DNA of 64,000 nt from DATEDA01 sp963744255 (GCA_963744255.1 CAVUSZ010000016.1:62001-126000), one strand, 5' to 3'. Positions 1 to 9,374 are shown, counted from the first letter of the stretch. Translations and numbers: made by a program. The notes: generated by a model not told the origin, from the sequence alone.

Positions 1-149
1 ACCAGGCAGTGCAGGTGAATGTTCAGATTGGCCGCCGAGCCGAAGCGCTGAATGAGGGTGACCGCGCCGGTGTGGGCTTCGCACCGTTTCAGTCCGGCTT
101 GCTTGATCAGAAATGTCGCGATGACCCGATGAACGATTTGCAGCACCGC
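1..149 (-). repeat. Exact 149-bp duplicate of an IS91-type transposase segment
   Basis: Bases 1-149 are identical to 4749-4897 (constant offset 4748, no mismatch seen). On the minus strand the segment encodes the part of an IS91-family transposase that includes the HLH motif of the catalytic region. The copies diverge after base 149: here the sequence becomes the 3' part of a TctC gene, while the other copy continues as transposase. The window starts inside the repeat, so the left edge may be an assembly break rather than a natural boundary. Confidence 0.9.
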
Positions 150-398
150 GTCCCCGACTACGACGCGGCGGCCTGGATCGGCTATGCCGCGCCGGCGGGC
201 ACGCCGCGCGAGGCGCTGGCGCGCATCTCGTCCGAGATCCAGAAGGCGCTGCAGTCGGCCGAGCTGAAGGAGCGCTTCCTCTCGCTCGGCCTCGACCCGG
301 TGTCGAGCACGCCCGAGGAGATGGCGGCATTCATGCGCCGCGAGCAGGAGCGCTACGGCACCATCATCCGCAACGCGAACATCAAGGTCGAGCAATAG
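150..398 (+). pseudogene. C-terminal fragment of a Bug/TctC tripartite tricarboxylate transporter receptor
   Basis: The last ~82 residues of a periplasmic Bug-family solute receptor are readable, from PDYDAAAWIGYAAPAGTP to the stop at 396-398. The typical end of the family is present (AWIGYAAPAGTP, then LGLDPVSSTPEEMAAFM). The roughly 240 upstream residues, including the signal peptide and ligand lobe, are missing and replaced by the IS91 segment. It cannot make a functional receptor unless the upstream part lies elsewhere and the join is an assembly artefact. The following dioxygenase reading begins at its stop codon. Confidence 0.85.
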
Positions 399-1198
399 AA
401 GTCAGGCGCCTCGCAGGAGCGCTCGGCGCCGAGATCCTCGGCGTCGATCTTTCACAGGATTTTTCCGCGCAGAAGATCCGCGCGGCGTTCCTCGCGCACC
501 AGGTCGTTTTCTTCCGCGAGCAGAAGCTCGACCCGGCGCAGTTCATGGCGTTCGCGCGCGCCATGGGCAGGCCGGTCGAGTACCCGTTCGGCAAGGGCAT
601 CGAAGGCTTTCCCGAAGTCATCGAGGTGCAGCAAGCTTGAGCACGAGAAGCACAACTTCGGCGGCATCTGGCACTCCGACACCGCCTACCTCGCCGAGCC
701 GCCCATGGGCTCGATGCTGCTGGCGCGCGAGATCCCGCCCTACGGCGGCGACACCGAGTTCGCCAGCCAGTACCTCGCCTACGAGGCCCTGTCGGCGGAA
801 ATGCAGAAACTGCTCGGCGGGCTTGTGGCGGTCAACGCTTCGTCAAAGGCGAACGTCACCCGGACCCGCGAGGACATAATCGGGGAAAAAAATACCAGGG
901 AATATGTCGCCGAACACCCGTGGTGCGCACGCATCCCGAGACCGGGCGCAAGGCGCTCTACGTGAATGCCGGCCACACCGTGCGCTTTCGCGGCATGACC
1001 GAGGAAGAAAGCGCGCCGCTGCTCGAGTTCCTGTTCCGCCACCAGGTGAAGGCGGACTTCACCTGCCGCTTCCAATGGCGCGTCGGCTCGATCGCCTTCT
1101 GGGACAACCGCTGCACCCAGCACTACCCGCTCAACGACTACCACGGCCACTGGCGGGTGATGCATCGCATCACCCTGGCCGGCGACAAGCCCCGCTAG
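398..1198 (+). pseudogene. TauD/TfdA-family alpha-ketoglutarate-dependent dioxygenase, two frameshifts
   Basis: Reading through three frames gives a near full-length TauD/TfdA dioxygenase (about 265 residues), a family that oxidises taurine, alkylsulfates or related substrates using Fe(II) and 2-oxoglutarate. The facial triad is present: H and D in WHSDTAY and the distal H in CTQHYPLNDY, plus the 2-oxoglutarate arginine region RVMHRITL. A +1 shift near 635 and a -1 shift near 917 compensate each other. No ATG/GTG/TTG occurs at the expected start, where the first in-frame codon after the upstream stop region is ATA. Compensating indels suggest either consensus errors or recent decay. The stop overlaps that of the convergent molybdenum hydroxylase gene by two bases. 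Confidence 0.8.
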
Positions 1199-3423
1199 GC
1201 CTTTAGCGCAGCCGCGACGCGCGAGGGCGACATCGGCAGCTGGCGCAGACGCTTGCCCGTCAGCTGGAACATCGCGTTCGCGATGGCGGGCGCCACACCT
1301 GGTACGCCGATCTCTCCCAGTCCGCTGGGTGGATTGTTGGTCGAAAGAACGCGCGCATGGATCTCCGGCATATCGCTCATGCGCAGCACCGGGTACTGGT
1401 GGAAGTTGGTCTGGACGACACCGCCGTTCTTGATAGTCAGCTCCTCGAGCAACGCGCCGCTCAGGGCATAGACGACGCCGCTCTCGAGCTGCGCCACCGC
1501 GTTCTCCGGCTGGATGACGATGCCCGGATCGGCGACGACCCAGTAGTTGTGCACGCGGATCTTCCCAGTCTTGCGTTCGACCGACACCTCCGCCACGCCT
1601 GCAACGATGGTTCCGTTGTAGTCGGAGAAGCCCATGCCGAGCGCACGCCCTCCTGACCGCTTGCGGCTCCAATCCGACATCTCGGCGACCGTCCGCAGAA
1701 CCGCAGTCGAGCGCGGGTCGTGCTTTGTCAGCTCCAGCCGGAAGGCGAGCGGATCCTTGCCAGCCGCATTTGCGACTTCGTCGATGAACGATTCAGTAGC
1801 GAAGCGGTTGTACCCGGAGCCGATCCCGCGCCACGCCCAAACGCGCACACCGCGCTGTTCGCGCACGGCGTCAGAGAGGTGGTTGGGGATGGCGTAGAGA
1901 GGCTGGTCCAATCCTTCCCAGCCGATGAAGTCCCTGCCTCCGGTGGCCTTGAAGCGCGGCGGCGAAGCAACCGCGTCCACGTTCTCGGCCACCAGGCGGT
2001 GGTACCAGCCAGTGAGGTTGCCGTTCGCGTCGAGTCCGGCTCTGAGGATGTGATGCGTCATCGGCCGCAGCCGGCCTGCGGCGAAGTCATCTTCGCGCGA
2101 CAGGGTAAGTTTGACCGTTTCCTTCGTTATGTTGGAAAGGACCACCGCCTGCGCCACCGCGTCCGGCGAAATGCGGCGGCCGAAGCCGCCACCGAGGAAC
2201 TGCTGATGCGTGCGGATCTTGTCCGGCGTCGTTTTCAAGATATTCGCCGCTACCAGCGCGTGCAGCGCGGCGAATTGCGAGCCGGTCCATACCTCGGCCG
2301 ACTGCCCGTCCGGGGCGACCCGCGCAACGCAGTTCATCGGCTCCATCTGCCCGTGGTAGCAATGCACAGTCTGGTACTCGGCAGTGATGGTCTTGGCTGC
2401 CTCGGCAAGTGCCTTGCGGGCATCACCTTTCTTGAAGGCTTCCATCGCCTTGGCGTTCGGATCGCGGCCATCGCGCGCGTATTCCTTGGCAGCCTGGTCC
2501 GAATCCAATCCCTTTGCCGCTGCACCGGAGTAGTCCCACTCCACCTTGACGGCATTGCGCCCTTTTCTGCTGGCTTGCATCGTGTCAGCAATCACGGCCA
2601 CGCCGAATGGCAGAGGCAGTACTCGCTTGACGCCGCTGATCTTCATCACCTCGTCGACGTTCACCTTCTCGGGCTTGGCTCCCTCCGCAGGCGATTCAAG
2701 CACCGAGGCGTAGACCATTCCGGGCAGCCGCACGTCGATGCCGTACTTCGCTTCTCCGTTCACCTTCAGGGGAACGTCCACGCGCTGGATATCCTTGCGC
2801 CCAATGAGGCGGAAATCGGAGGGTTTCTTGAGATCCGCATCGCTGATCTGCGGCGCCTCGGCCGGCACAGTCGCGAACTTCACCACCTCGCCATAGGAAA
2901 TGCGGCGCCCGGACTTGGCATGCACCACCATGCTCGGCTCGGTCGTCAGCTCGCCGACCGGCACGCCCCATTGCCGCGCCACGTTGTCGAGCAGAACGCG
3001 GCGGGCCTGCGCGCCGGCAACCCTTAGGGGTTTGTAGTAGTAGCCGACAGCGGCGCTATAGGCGTTGATCTGGGCTCCCTGGAAGGCCGGATGGTAGTTA
3101 CCGTAGATCTTCGGGATCGTTGGAGCGTATTCCGCTTTGACCTTCGACCAGTCGGCGTCGAGCTCTTCAGCCAGGATGAGTGGCAGCGCGGTGAGGGTGC
3201 CCTGCCCCATCTCACAAACGGGCATCATGACCGTCACGACGTTGTCGGCGCCGATCGTGACCCAGGCGTTCATCTTCGCCGAGTCCGCCGCGAACACCTG
3301 CGCGGCGCGCCCCGTGAGGCCGCCGGCGACTGTGAAAGTGAACGTCAGCCCGCCGACGGTCTTCATGAAGCCGCGGCGGCTGATCTCCGTCTGCAGGAGG
3401 TTGCTGGACGAATTGGTCGTCAT
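1195..3423 (-). CDS. Xanthine dehydrogenase family molybdopterin-binding subunit (IorB-like)
   Basis: Large catalytic subunit (742 aa) of a two-subunit molybdenum hydroxylase of the isoquinoline 1-oxidoreductase/aldehyde dehydrogenase type, which hydroxylates N-heterocycles or aldehydes using water. The start has SRRGF followed by a hydrophobic stretch, a Tat signal consistent with export of a folded cofactor-bearing enzyme. GGGFGRR, a hallmark of IorB-type subunits, is present, followed by the two molybdopterin-binding halves. ATG at 3421-3423 is chosen because GGAGG precedes it. The gene starts 2 bp downstream of the 2Fe-2S subunit gene, so the pair is one operon. Substrate is not predictable; isoquinoline is only the family namesake. 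Confidence 0.88.
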   Translation of the reverse strand: MTTNSSSNLLQTEISRRGFMKTVGGLTFTFTVAGGLTGRAAQVFAADSAKMNAWVTIGADNVVTVMMPVCEMGQGTLTALPLILAEELDADWSKVKAEYAPTIPKIYGNYHPAFQGAQINAYSAAVGYYYKPLRVAGAQARRVLLDNVARQWGVPVGELTTEPSMVVHAKSGRRISYGEVVKFATVPAEAPQISDADLKKPSDFRLIGRKDIQRVDVPLKVNGEAKYGIDVRLPGMVYASVLESPAEGAKPEKVNVDEVMKISGVKRVLPLPFGVAVIADTMQASRKGRNAVKVEWDYSGAAAKGLDSDQAAKEYARDGRDPNAKAMEAFKKGDARKALAEAAKTITAEYQTVHCYHGQMEPMNCVARVAPDGQSAEVWTGSQFAALHALVAANILKTTPDKIRTHQQFLGGGFGRRISPDAVAQAVVLSNITKETVKLTLSREDDFAAGRLRPMTHHILRAGLDANGNLTGWYHRLVAENVDAVASPPRFKATGGRDFIGWEGLDQPLYAIPNHLSDAVREQRGVRVWAWRGIGSGYNRFATESFIDEVANAAGKDPLAFRLELTKHDPRSTAVLRTVAEMSDWSRKRSGGRALGMGFSDYNGTIVAGVAEVSVERKTGKIRVHNYWVVADPGIVIQPENAVAQLESGVVYALSGALLEELTIKNGGVVQTNFHQYPVLRMSDMPEIHARVLSTNNPPSGLGEIGVPGVAPAIANAMFQLTGKRLRQLPMSPSRVAAALKA

Positions 3424-3425
3424 GG

Positions 3426-3878
3426 CTACACCTCCTTCGAAGCGCGCTGGATGGCGCTCACGATGCGGTTGTAGGTCCCGCAGCGGCAGATGTTGCCGTT
3501 CATATGGGTGACGATCTGCTCGCGCGTCGGCTTCTTGTTCTTGGCGAGCAGCGCGGCGGCCTGCATGATCTGGCCCGACTGGCAGTAGCCGCACTGCGGC
3601 ACCTGCTCGGCGATCCAGGCTTTCTGCAGCGGATGATCGGCGGCTGGCGACAGGCCCTCGATCGTCGTCACCTTCTTGCCCGCCACTCCGGACACCGGCG
3701 TCACGCAGGAGCGCACGGGGTTGCCGTTGACGTGCACGGTACATGCGCCGCATTGCGCGACGCCGCAGCCGAACTTGGTGCCGGTGAGCCCGAGCTCTTC
3801 GCGGATCACCCAGAGCAGCGGCGTATCGGCAGGCTGCTCCGAATTGGCTTCCTTGCCGTTGATGACGAACCTGACCAT
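3426..3878 (-). CDS. 2Fe-2S subunit of the molybdenum hydroxylase (IorA-like)
   Basis: A 150-residue electron-transfer subunit with two 2Fe-2S clusters. The plant-ferredoxin-type cluster uses Cys in FGCGVAQCGACTVH plus one further Cys; the helical cluster uses CGYCQSGQ and CRCGTY. The ATG at 3876-3878 (MVRFVING) is preferred over an in-frame TTG five codons upstream, because GGAGG precedes it at good spacing. It is the first gene of the pair and passes electrons from the molybdopterin subunit encoded just downstream to an unidentified acceptor; no FAD subunit lies beside it, as in IorAB-type enzymes. Confidence 0.9.
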   Translation of the reverse strand: MVRFVINGKEANSEQPADTPLLWVIREELGLTGTKFGCGVAQCGACTVHVNGNPVRSCVTPVSGVAGKKVTTIEGLSPAADHPLQKAWIAEQVPQCGYCQSGQIMQAAALLAKNKKPTREQIVTHMNGNICRCGTYNRIVSAIQRASKEV

Positions 3879-3918
3879 TTTGCCCTCCTCCAAGGAACGA
3901 GAATCCTACGGCGATAAT

Positions 3919-4188
3919 TCATATTGCGGCGCGAAAAAAGCGCCGCACGAGTGGGACCGACACCACGACCAGAGTCGCGATGCCGAGGCCGCAGGCGATG
4001 GGCCGCTCAAAGAATGCAATAAAGTTCCCATCGGCCCGGATCATGGCGCGGATGAAGTGCTCCTCGAGCATCGCGCCGAGCACCATGCCGAGGATGGCCG
4101 GCGCCACCGGGAAGCCGTTCTCCTCCATCAGGTAGGCGATCACGCCGAAGGCGAGCATCAGCAGCACGCCGAAGATCGAATTGTTGAT
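3919..4188 (-). pseudogene. C-terminal fragment of TctA, tripartite tricarboxylate transporter large permease
   Basis: About 90 residues of the end of a TctA permease are readable (NNSIFGVLLMLAFGVIAYLM, then AILGMVLGAMLEEHF), with the two terminal membrane helices. Homology stops near 4188, where unrelated DNA leading into IS91 transposase remains begins. The other ~400 residues are missing. Together with the TctC fragment at 150-398 it suggests that a tripartite transporter locus was cut by, or mis-joined at, the same IS91 sequence. Confidence 0.8.
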
Positions 4189-4950
4189 GGGTGTCTAGGA
4201 AAATCAAACGGCATTTTTTGCTCCCCAGGACGGTACGCCCGGAACGCCGAGCGGTCAATCGAACGGGTGCGCGCTCAAAGCGTTGAGCTTTTGGGGGTAA
4301 GCGGCCGGTTACGCCTGAGCCGCTCGTTGGCGATCGCCGGGCGGGTGATGTAACGGCACAACCGTTCGAGATCGTTACGCTCGTGGGCGTCGCGAGCCGC
4401 ACCGCCGCATGCAGGCTGAAGCCGTGCGCATTGGCGCACAAGGCTGGCGAGGCGGATTCGCCACGTCCCGAGACCGCTTGCAGGCTCAACACCTTCTGCC
4501 CGGCGCGTGGCCCAAGGGCAATGCGGTAGGTGCAGGAGCCCGCCTGCAGGGGCATGAGCGCCTGATCGGCCTCGATGCCGGCCAGGTAGCGTACGCCCTG
4601 CTCTTCAACGAGGACGCCTTGACGAGTCAGCAGCCGCATCAGACGCGCGATGATCTTGGCGAGTAAGTCCTCCAGCTGCTCGCTGCTGGGCGCGCGCGCT
4701 TCCTGGAAGACCGGCCCGTGCTCGGTGCGCTGATAGACCCCATCCAGTACCAGGCAGTGCAGGTGAATGTTCAGATTGGCCGCCGAGCCGAAGCGCTGAA
4801 TGAGGGTGACCGCGCCGGTGTGGGCTTCGCACCGTTTCAGTCCGGCTTGCTTGATCAGAAATGTCGCGATGACCCGATGAACGATTTGCAGCACCGCCGA
4901 GAGCAGCTGCGGATGGGCGGCCAACAGGATGCGCAGCGGGCCCACTCTCG
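4189..4950 (-). mobile_element. IS91-family transposase remnant, frameshifted and truncated at both ends
   Basis: The minus strand encodes the central part of an IS91/IS801-type rolling-circle transposase: LRILLAAHPQLLSAVLQ, then NLNIHLHCLVLDGVY. The frame is lost near 4400; a second frame then gives DAHERNDLERLCRYITRPAI up to a stop near 4277. The N-terminal zinc-binding region and the C-terminal tyrosine region are absent, so it is not active. Sequence beyond about 4950 (upstream of the remnant) no longer resembles the family. Part of it is duplicated exactly at 1-149. Confidence 0.85.
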
Positions 4951-5881
4951 TCCTGCCGTGTGCGCCGCATACGGAGAGCTTCCGATACAAACCCCTTCCG
5001 TTTCTGCGTAGTGTTCGTGCGAACTGAGTCGGCAATCGGGCCGCATCCAGCCCTTCAGAAGTGACGTCAATGCCACTTTTTCGGCCCCTGCTCAGTGAAA
5101 AGTCTAAGACGGTCAGATTGAGCGGGTGCGTGCCCGTCTGAGGCCGGGCAGTCCAGTCATGGCGATCTGCCCCGGCACGTCGCCGGAGAAGGCGGCCTCG
5201 AGCGCCTCGGGCGTGACGATGCCGGCGAGGGTGAAGTGGTCGAGCACTAACGGCACGCTGGTGGCGATTGACAGCGCAGTGGCTCAGGCATGAAAAAGCA
5301 AAGCCATCAATAACGAGGCCGTTGCATACCGCGCTTCACCGCGCCGAACCGTCTACGCCCGTAACAGCGTGGGCCACATCGCATCGAGTAGGTCGAAGTC
5401 GGTGGCGGTCACCAGGGCGGCCAGCGCTGCATGAACTCCAGCGGCGAGATCACGACGTGAGTGGTGCCATCCTTGGTCGCGGCTGCGCGCGCTGCTCGAC
5501 GCCGGCGACCACAGCGCCGAGGCCAATCGAGTCGCCCGCTCATCTCGCCCCGGAGGCTTCCTCACACATTTGGCCTACATCGCTCGGCTTACCTGGAACG
5601 CGGGATACCTGACGGGTTCGTGGGATAGCCGCGCTTCTCACCTGCTCCTATATTCCTCATCGCACGTCATCGTTTCAGCGGTCACCCGCCGACCGACGCA
5701 TGGTGTCAGGGGTCAACGTCGCGTTGCGCGATGAGGTGGATGTCGACCCTTGGATCCGCATTTTTTTTAAACATCGTGGCTGTGCTTTGAACCTAATACA
5801 GCCCGGCAGGGATTTAACTCTGTGCATGCGCCTCGAAACGGCGCTGTAGCCGACCATCAACCTTCTCTAGGGAGCAAGACC
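4951..5881. other. Intergenic debris without a recognisable gene
   Basis: This stretch separates the IS91 remnant from the propeller-protein locus. Short open frames exist on both strands, but none has a convincing start, codon bias or recognisable family. An AT-rich patch with eight Ts lies near 5760-5770, about 110 bp upstream of the leader ORF. It could include the promoter of the downstream locus, though no clear -35/-10 pair was seen. Confidence 0.5.
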
Positions 5882-5995
5882 ATGGCAAATTGTCTAACGA
5901 GAATTGTTTCGCTACTTCCTGCTTCGCCAGGTTTTAGACGGAAAGCGTGCATAGCCGTCGCCGCGCCAGGCGGCCTGCACTCGGGGAGGGGATGA
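5882..5995 (+). CDS. Small 37-aa leader ORF overlapping the next gene's start
   Basis: An ATG preceded by AGGGAG at about 9 bp opens a 37-residue frame (MANCLTRIVSLLPASPGF and on) that ends in a TGA overlapping the ATGA at 5992-5995, the first possible start of the propeller protein. The arrangement suggests translational coupling, with the leader supplying ribosomes to the large gene. The peptide is basic with a modest hydrophobic stretch and no recognised family. Alternatively it is a fortuitous ORF in the 5' untranslated region. Confidence 0.4.
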   Translation: MANCLTRIVSLLPASPGFRRKACIAVAAPGGLHSGRG

Positions 5996-5997
5996 CC

Positions 5998-8088
5998 ATG
6001 CGAAACAAAAAACAGTCAACTATCACGCCCGGGGGACCACGCGAAAAGGCGCAGACGCACGCGGTAGAACCGGGTCAGGCGGTGAGCAATGTCGGCGGGA
6101 ATGCCGTAATCGTCAACGCCCCACCGCGCGTGCCTGCGGGACACATCCTCACGCCGGGCGGCTACCGGAATGCGTCGCGCGTTCATTTCCTCGAGGAAGG
6201 CCACGTCCTCGACGCCACGGGCGGCCGGCTGCGCAAGATTGGGCCGGGCGGCAAGACTGTGGCGGACTTCGGGCCGCTTGCGACGGGCGCCACCGGCACC
6301 GGTCGTGTGCCCCTCCGAAGAGCTGCGGCCGGCGGCAACCTGCCTGCGCCCGGCGGCTGGGTCGCATACACCCAGTGGACAAACAACACAGGCACTCCCG
6401 TCTCGTCGTTCCGTACAACGTGGATTGTGCCGCCGGAGCCCGAGACTACTAACGGGCAGACGATTTTCCTGTTCAACGGGCTGCAGGATACGCCCGTCTC
6501 GGTAATCCTCCAGCCGGTGCTTCAGTGGGGTGAGTCGTCGGCCGGCAGCGGCCGGCACTGGGCGGTTGCCAGCTGGGCGGTCTTCACCAATGGCGACGCC
6601 TTCTTTTCCAAGCTTGTCCGCGTGAAACCTGGAGACACGCTGATCGGCGTCATGAAGCTTGCCTCTCAGATCGGTGGGGTGTTCACTTACCTGTGTGAGT
6701 TCGAGGGAATCGCCAAGACCGCTCTGCCGTTCATGACCGTCAACGAACTTGACTGGTGCGCCGAGACACTCGAAACCTACGATATCACCACGTGCTCAGA
6801 CCACCCTGACACGCCGCTGACGCGGTTTCGCAACATCAGCATCTGGACGGGGAGCACGAGGCCGGCGCTCGCCTGGGCGCCGGTGAACGCGGAGACCGCC
6901 TGCGGACAGAGCGCGCGAGTGATCAGCAACTCCGCAAGCGACGGTGAGGTCGACATCACGTACCGCCGGATCGTCAGCGAGAGCCGCTGGCCCTCCATCG
7001 GTGGGGTGTTTCCCGACGGCGCGCCGGTAGCAGCGGTTACGCGCTCAGACAACAATATCGACTTGTTCATCTGCGACAGCGATGGCCGCGTGTACACGGC
7101 ATGGTGGCGCAAGGGCGACGGTTGGTCGAGCGCTGATGATGGCCGCTGGTCGTCGATCGGAGGGACGCTTCCGGCGAGTGTGCCGGTAACCGCGATCACG
7201 CGCTCTAACAATGACATCGACCTGTACGCCACCGGCAATGACGGCCGCGTGTACACGGCGTGGTGGCGCGACGGAGACGGCTGGTCGAGTGCCGATGATG
7301 GCCGCTGGTCCTCGATTGGAGGCGCCTTACCGGCGGGCGCGCCGGTAGCGGCCGTGTCCCGGTCCCGCAACGATATCGACCTGTATGCCACCGGTAATGA
7401 CGGCCGCGTGTACACGTCGTGGTGGCGGGACGGCGACGGCTGGTCGAGCGCCGATGATGGCCGCTGGTCCTCGATTGGAGGCGCCTTCCCCCGCGATGCT
7501 CGGGTCACCGCGATCACGCGTTCGCGTAACGACATCGACCTGTATGCCACGGGCAGTGACGGCCGCGTGTACACGTCGTGGTGGCGCGACGGAGACGGCT
7601 GGTCGAGCGCCGATGATGGCCGCTGGTCCTCCATCGGAGGGGCGTTCCCCGACGGCGCGCCGGTGGCGGCGGTCACCCGCTCGGACAAAAACATCGACTT
7701 GTTCGCCACGGGCAATGACGGCCGCGTGTACACGGCGTGGTGGCGCGACGGGGCAGGCTGGTCCTCGGCCGACGATGGCCGCTGGTCGTCAATCGGAGGT
7801 GTCTTTCCACCCGGTGCAGCGGTGACGGCGATCACGCGGTCTAACAATGACATCGACCTGTACGCCACGGGCAATGACGGCCGCGTCTACACGGCGTGGT
7901 GGCGCGACGGGGCAGGCTGGTCGAGCGCCGATGACGGCCGCTGGTCCCCCCTCGGCGCCGCCCTGCCCGCGGGCGCGCCAGTGACGGCCATTACACGGTC
8001 GCGCAAGGACATCGACCTGTACGCCACAGGAGATGACGGTCACGTCGGCACCACCTGGTGGCGCGACGGTGACGGCTGGACCGTCTGA
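5998..8088 (+). CDS. Jelly-roll-like domain fused to a seven-bladed beta-propeller (PLL-lectin-like)
   Basis: A 696-residue protein. Residues ~100-310 (WVAYTQWTNNTGTPVSSF, then IFLFNGLQ, ILQPVLQWG) resemble the concanavalin/G1-peptidase-like sandwich domains common in fungal secreted proteins; I infer this by recall, and peptidase catalytic residues are not established. Residues 330-696 are seven tandem ~53-aa repeats ending in VYTAWWRDGDGWSSADDG, the right number for a closed seven-bladed propeller such as fucose-binding Photorhabdus-type lectins. No signal peptide is visible. ATG 5998 is preferred over 5992 because GGGAGGGG lies at better spacing. A perfect 14-bp palindrome (8091-8104) follows the stop. 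Likely glycan binding; function otherwise unknown. Confidence 0.8.
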   Translation: MRNKKQSTITPGGPREKAQTHAVEPGQAVSNVGGNAVIVNAPPRVPAGHILTPGGYRNASRVHFLEEGHVLDATGGRLRKIGPGGKTVADFGPLATGATGTGRVPLRRAAAGGNLPAPGGWVAYTQWTNNTGTPVSSFRTTWIVPPEPETTNGQTIFLFNGLQDTPVSVILQPVLQWGESSAGSGRHWAVASWAVFTNGDAFFSKLVRVKPGDTLIGVMKLASQIGGVFTYLCEFEGIAKTALPFMTVNELDWCAETLETYDITTCSDHPDTPLTRFRNISIWTGSTRPALAWAPVNAETACGQSARVISNSASDGEVDITYRRIVSESRWPSIGGVFPDGAPVAAVTRSDNNIDLFICDSDGRVYTAWWRKGDGWSSADDGRWSSIGGTLPASVPVTAITRSNNDIDLYATGNDGRVYTAWWRDGDGWSSADDGRWSSIGGALPAGAPVAAVSRSRNDIDLYATGNDGRVYTSWWRDGDGWSSADDGRWSSIGGAFPRDARVTAITRSRNDIDLYATGSDGRVYTSWWRDGDGWSSADDGRWSSIGGAFPDGAPVAAVTRSDKNIDLFATGNDGRVYTAWWRDGAGWSSADDGRWSSIGGVFPPGAAVTAITRSNNDIDLYATGNDGRVYTAWWRDGAGWSSADDGRWSPLGAALPAGAPVTAITRSRKDIDLYATGDDGHVGTTWWRDGDGWTV
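6985..8085 (+). repeat. Seven tandem 159-bp coding repeats
   Basis: Units start at 6985, 7144, 7303, 7462, 7621, 7780 and 7939, exactly 159 bp apart; the last is shorter. Each encodes RWSSIGG, a variable ~10-residue stretch, ITRSxNDIDLYATGNDGRVYT and WWRDGDGWSSADDG. Units 2-6 are nearly identical, while unit 1 (DLFICDSDG) and unit 7 (RWSPLGAALP, GHVGTTWW) are more diverged. This fits recent internal expansion or gene conversion within a fixed seven-blade fold. Confidence 0.95.
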
Positions 8089-8293
8089 CCCTGGCTATAG
8101 CCAGGAGAAAGTCGTTGTCATCCAAGATCGCGAGGGCTGTCCCGGACGCCAGAGTCACGGGACAGCCCAACACTAACTCTCAGCACGGTAAGGCCGCACC
8201 CCTTGTTACAGGCCAGCATTAGTTTGTCTGTAACGGCCAACCCGGCACTCCTTTGCATTCGTGAGTGACTTACGCGGGTTTTGACCACCGCTG

Positions 8294-8533
8294 ATGCACG
8301 CTGAACCGCCTGGCCCCGCCATCGATTGCTACGTCCGCGGGATCGAGACCGACGACCTCATCGAAGCGTTCCACCGCGGCCAAATGCGTTGCCTCATCGA
8401 ACTCGGGCAGCGGGCCGAGGCGATGAGCGTGTACCGTCGCCTGCGGCAGACGTTGTCGGTCAAGCTGGGCTTGAACCCGTCGGCGCAAACCCTCGCGCTC
8501 GTGGACGCACTGCGAGGAAGTGCGGATCCCTGA
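8294..8533 (+). pseudogene. C-terminal fragment of a BTAD/SARP-type transcriptional activator
   Basis: The 79 residues match the end of the bacterial transcriptional activator domain found in AfsR/SARP and adenylate-cyclase-like regulators: AIDCYVRGIETDDLIEAFHR, MRCLIELGQRAEAMSVYRRL, then RQTLSVKLGLNPSAQT. The TPR-like helices are recognisable, but the DNA-binding and nucleotide-binding parts are missing; a stop codon lies just upstream in frame. It is a remnant. A short autonomous BTAD protein is possible but unlikely without a ribosome binding site. Confidence 0.7.
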
Positions 8534-8813
8534 GCGGTCCGCGCCCGGCGGCCGATGCAACAGAACCAACAAGAAGCACTTTAGTGGCATAAAACCGCGT
8601 TTGCAACGCAACCGCAGATTCCTAGTTCGGGCGGACTTTCACCAAAATCAGTCAGAACCGCACTTCATCCGTGCCCTCTTTTTTCTTGCCCACCGCCGAG
8701 AGCAGCCGCTCGTAGCTTCCCGAGATCGTCGCGGTGTTGCCCGGACTGGCGCCCGCCCGGGAAGCTACCGCAACAGTGTTCCGGGGTAGCGCTGCGATCC
8801 GTTCCGTGAGGGT

Positions 8814-9272
8814 TCAATGTCCGCCCGCGGGGAACCCGGGCGACGTGTAGCAGCCGGGGAGACCAAGATCATGCCGCCAGGCGCCGCTGCTGCAATCGCC
8901 TGCCAGCGCTCCGTCCTGGATCCCCAGCGCGGTGAGGCGATTGGCGGCGAGCACCTGCGCAACACCCGACCGTGGACAGATCAGCGTGAGGACCCCGTAG
9001 CCGGCCGAGGCTTCCATGTAGCTGCAGCCGGCGTCGGCGCCGCGGCAGGCTTGCACCGCCTCGAGCCGCCGAATGCTTTCGGGCGCATGGCCGAGCATTG
9101 CGCCGCATTTGCTCGCTTCCGCTGCGGCGCCGGCTGCGGCCGCGAGCCCGATCAGCGCGCCCGCCGCCAGACGGGCGGGAAGCGAACTCAAGAGGCTCGC
9201 GAGGCCGAGCGGCCTTCGGGACCGCCGGCGCCTTGCACAGGTTGTTTCGACCGAAGCGGGGCTGTGTTCCAT
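8814..9272 (-). CDS. Hypothetical exported Cys-containing protein
   Basis: A 152-residue product with a strongly basic N-terminus followed by a long Ala/Leu-rich hydrophobic segment (residues ~25-50), which looks like a signal peptide or anchor, then a mature part with several cysteines (KCGAMLG, CRGADAGCSY, CPRSG, DCSSG, GCYTSPG). The ATG is preceded by AAAGGAA at normal spacing. It lies about 100 bp upstream of no obvious partner and is followed downstream by the BTAD remnant. I do not recognise the family. High GC allows chance ORFs, but the cysteine spacing and signal-like start favour a real gene. Confidence 0.5.
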   Translation of the reverse strand: MEHSPASVETTCARRRRSRRPLGLASLLSSLPARLAAGALIGLAAAAGAAAEASKCGAMLGHAPESIRRLEAVQACRGADAGCSYMEASAGYGVLTLICPRSGVAQVLAANRLTALGIQDGALAGDCSSGAWRHDLGLPGCYTSPGFPAGGH

Positions 9273-9374
9273 GGTTTGGTTCCTTTATCGAGAGCGCGTA
9301 ACGCGCGGGTCTGCCGAACAGCCAGGCGCGGGGTTGAAGGAAGGGTTCCTGCCGCCCTTCCTCCCGGTTGACCT

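Noticed and set aside
1720..3027. 435-codon plus-strand open frame across the molybdenum hydroxylase gene
   Set aside because: Antisense to a well-conserved gene; low-complexity Arg/Gly/His-rich translation typical of high-GC shadow frames.
6777..7874. 365-codon minus-strand frame with regular repeats across the propeller gene
   Set aside because: Its periodicity is the mirror of the sense-strand repeats; no start signal and no recognisable fold.
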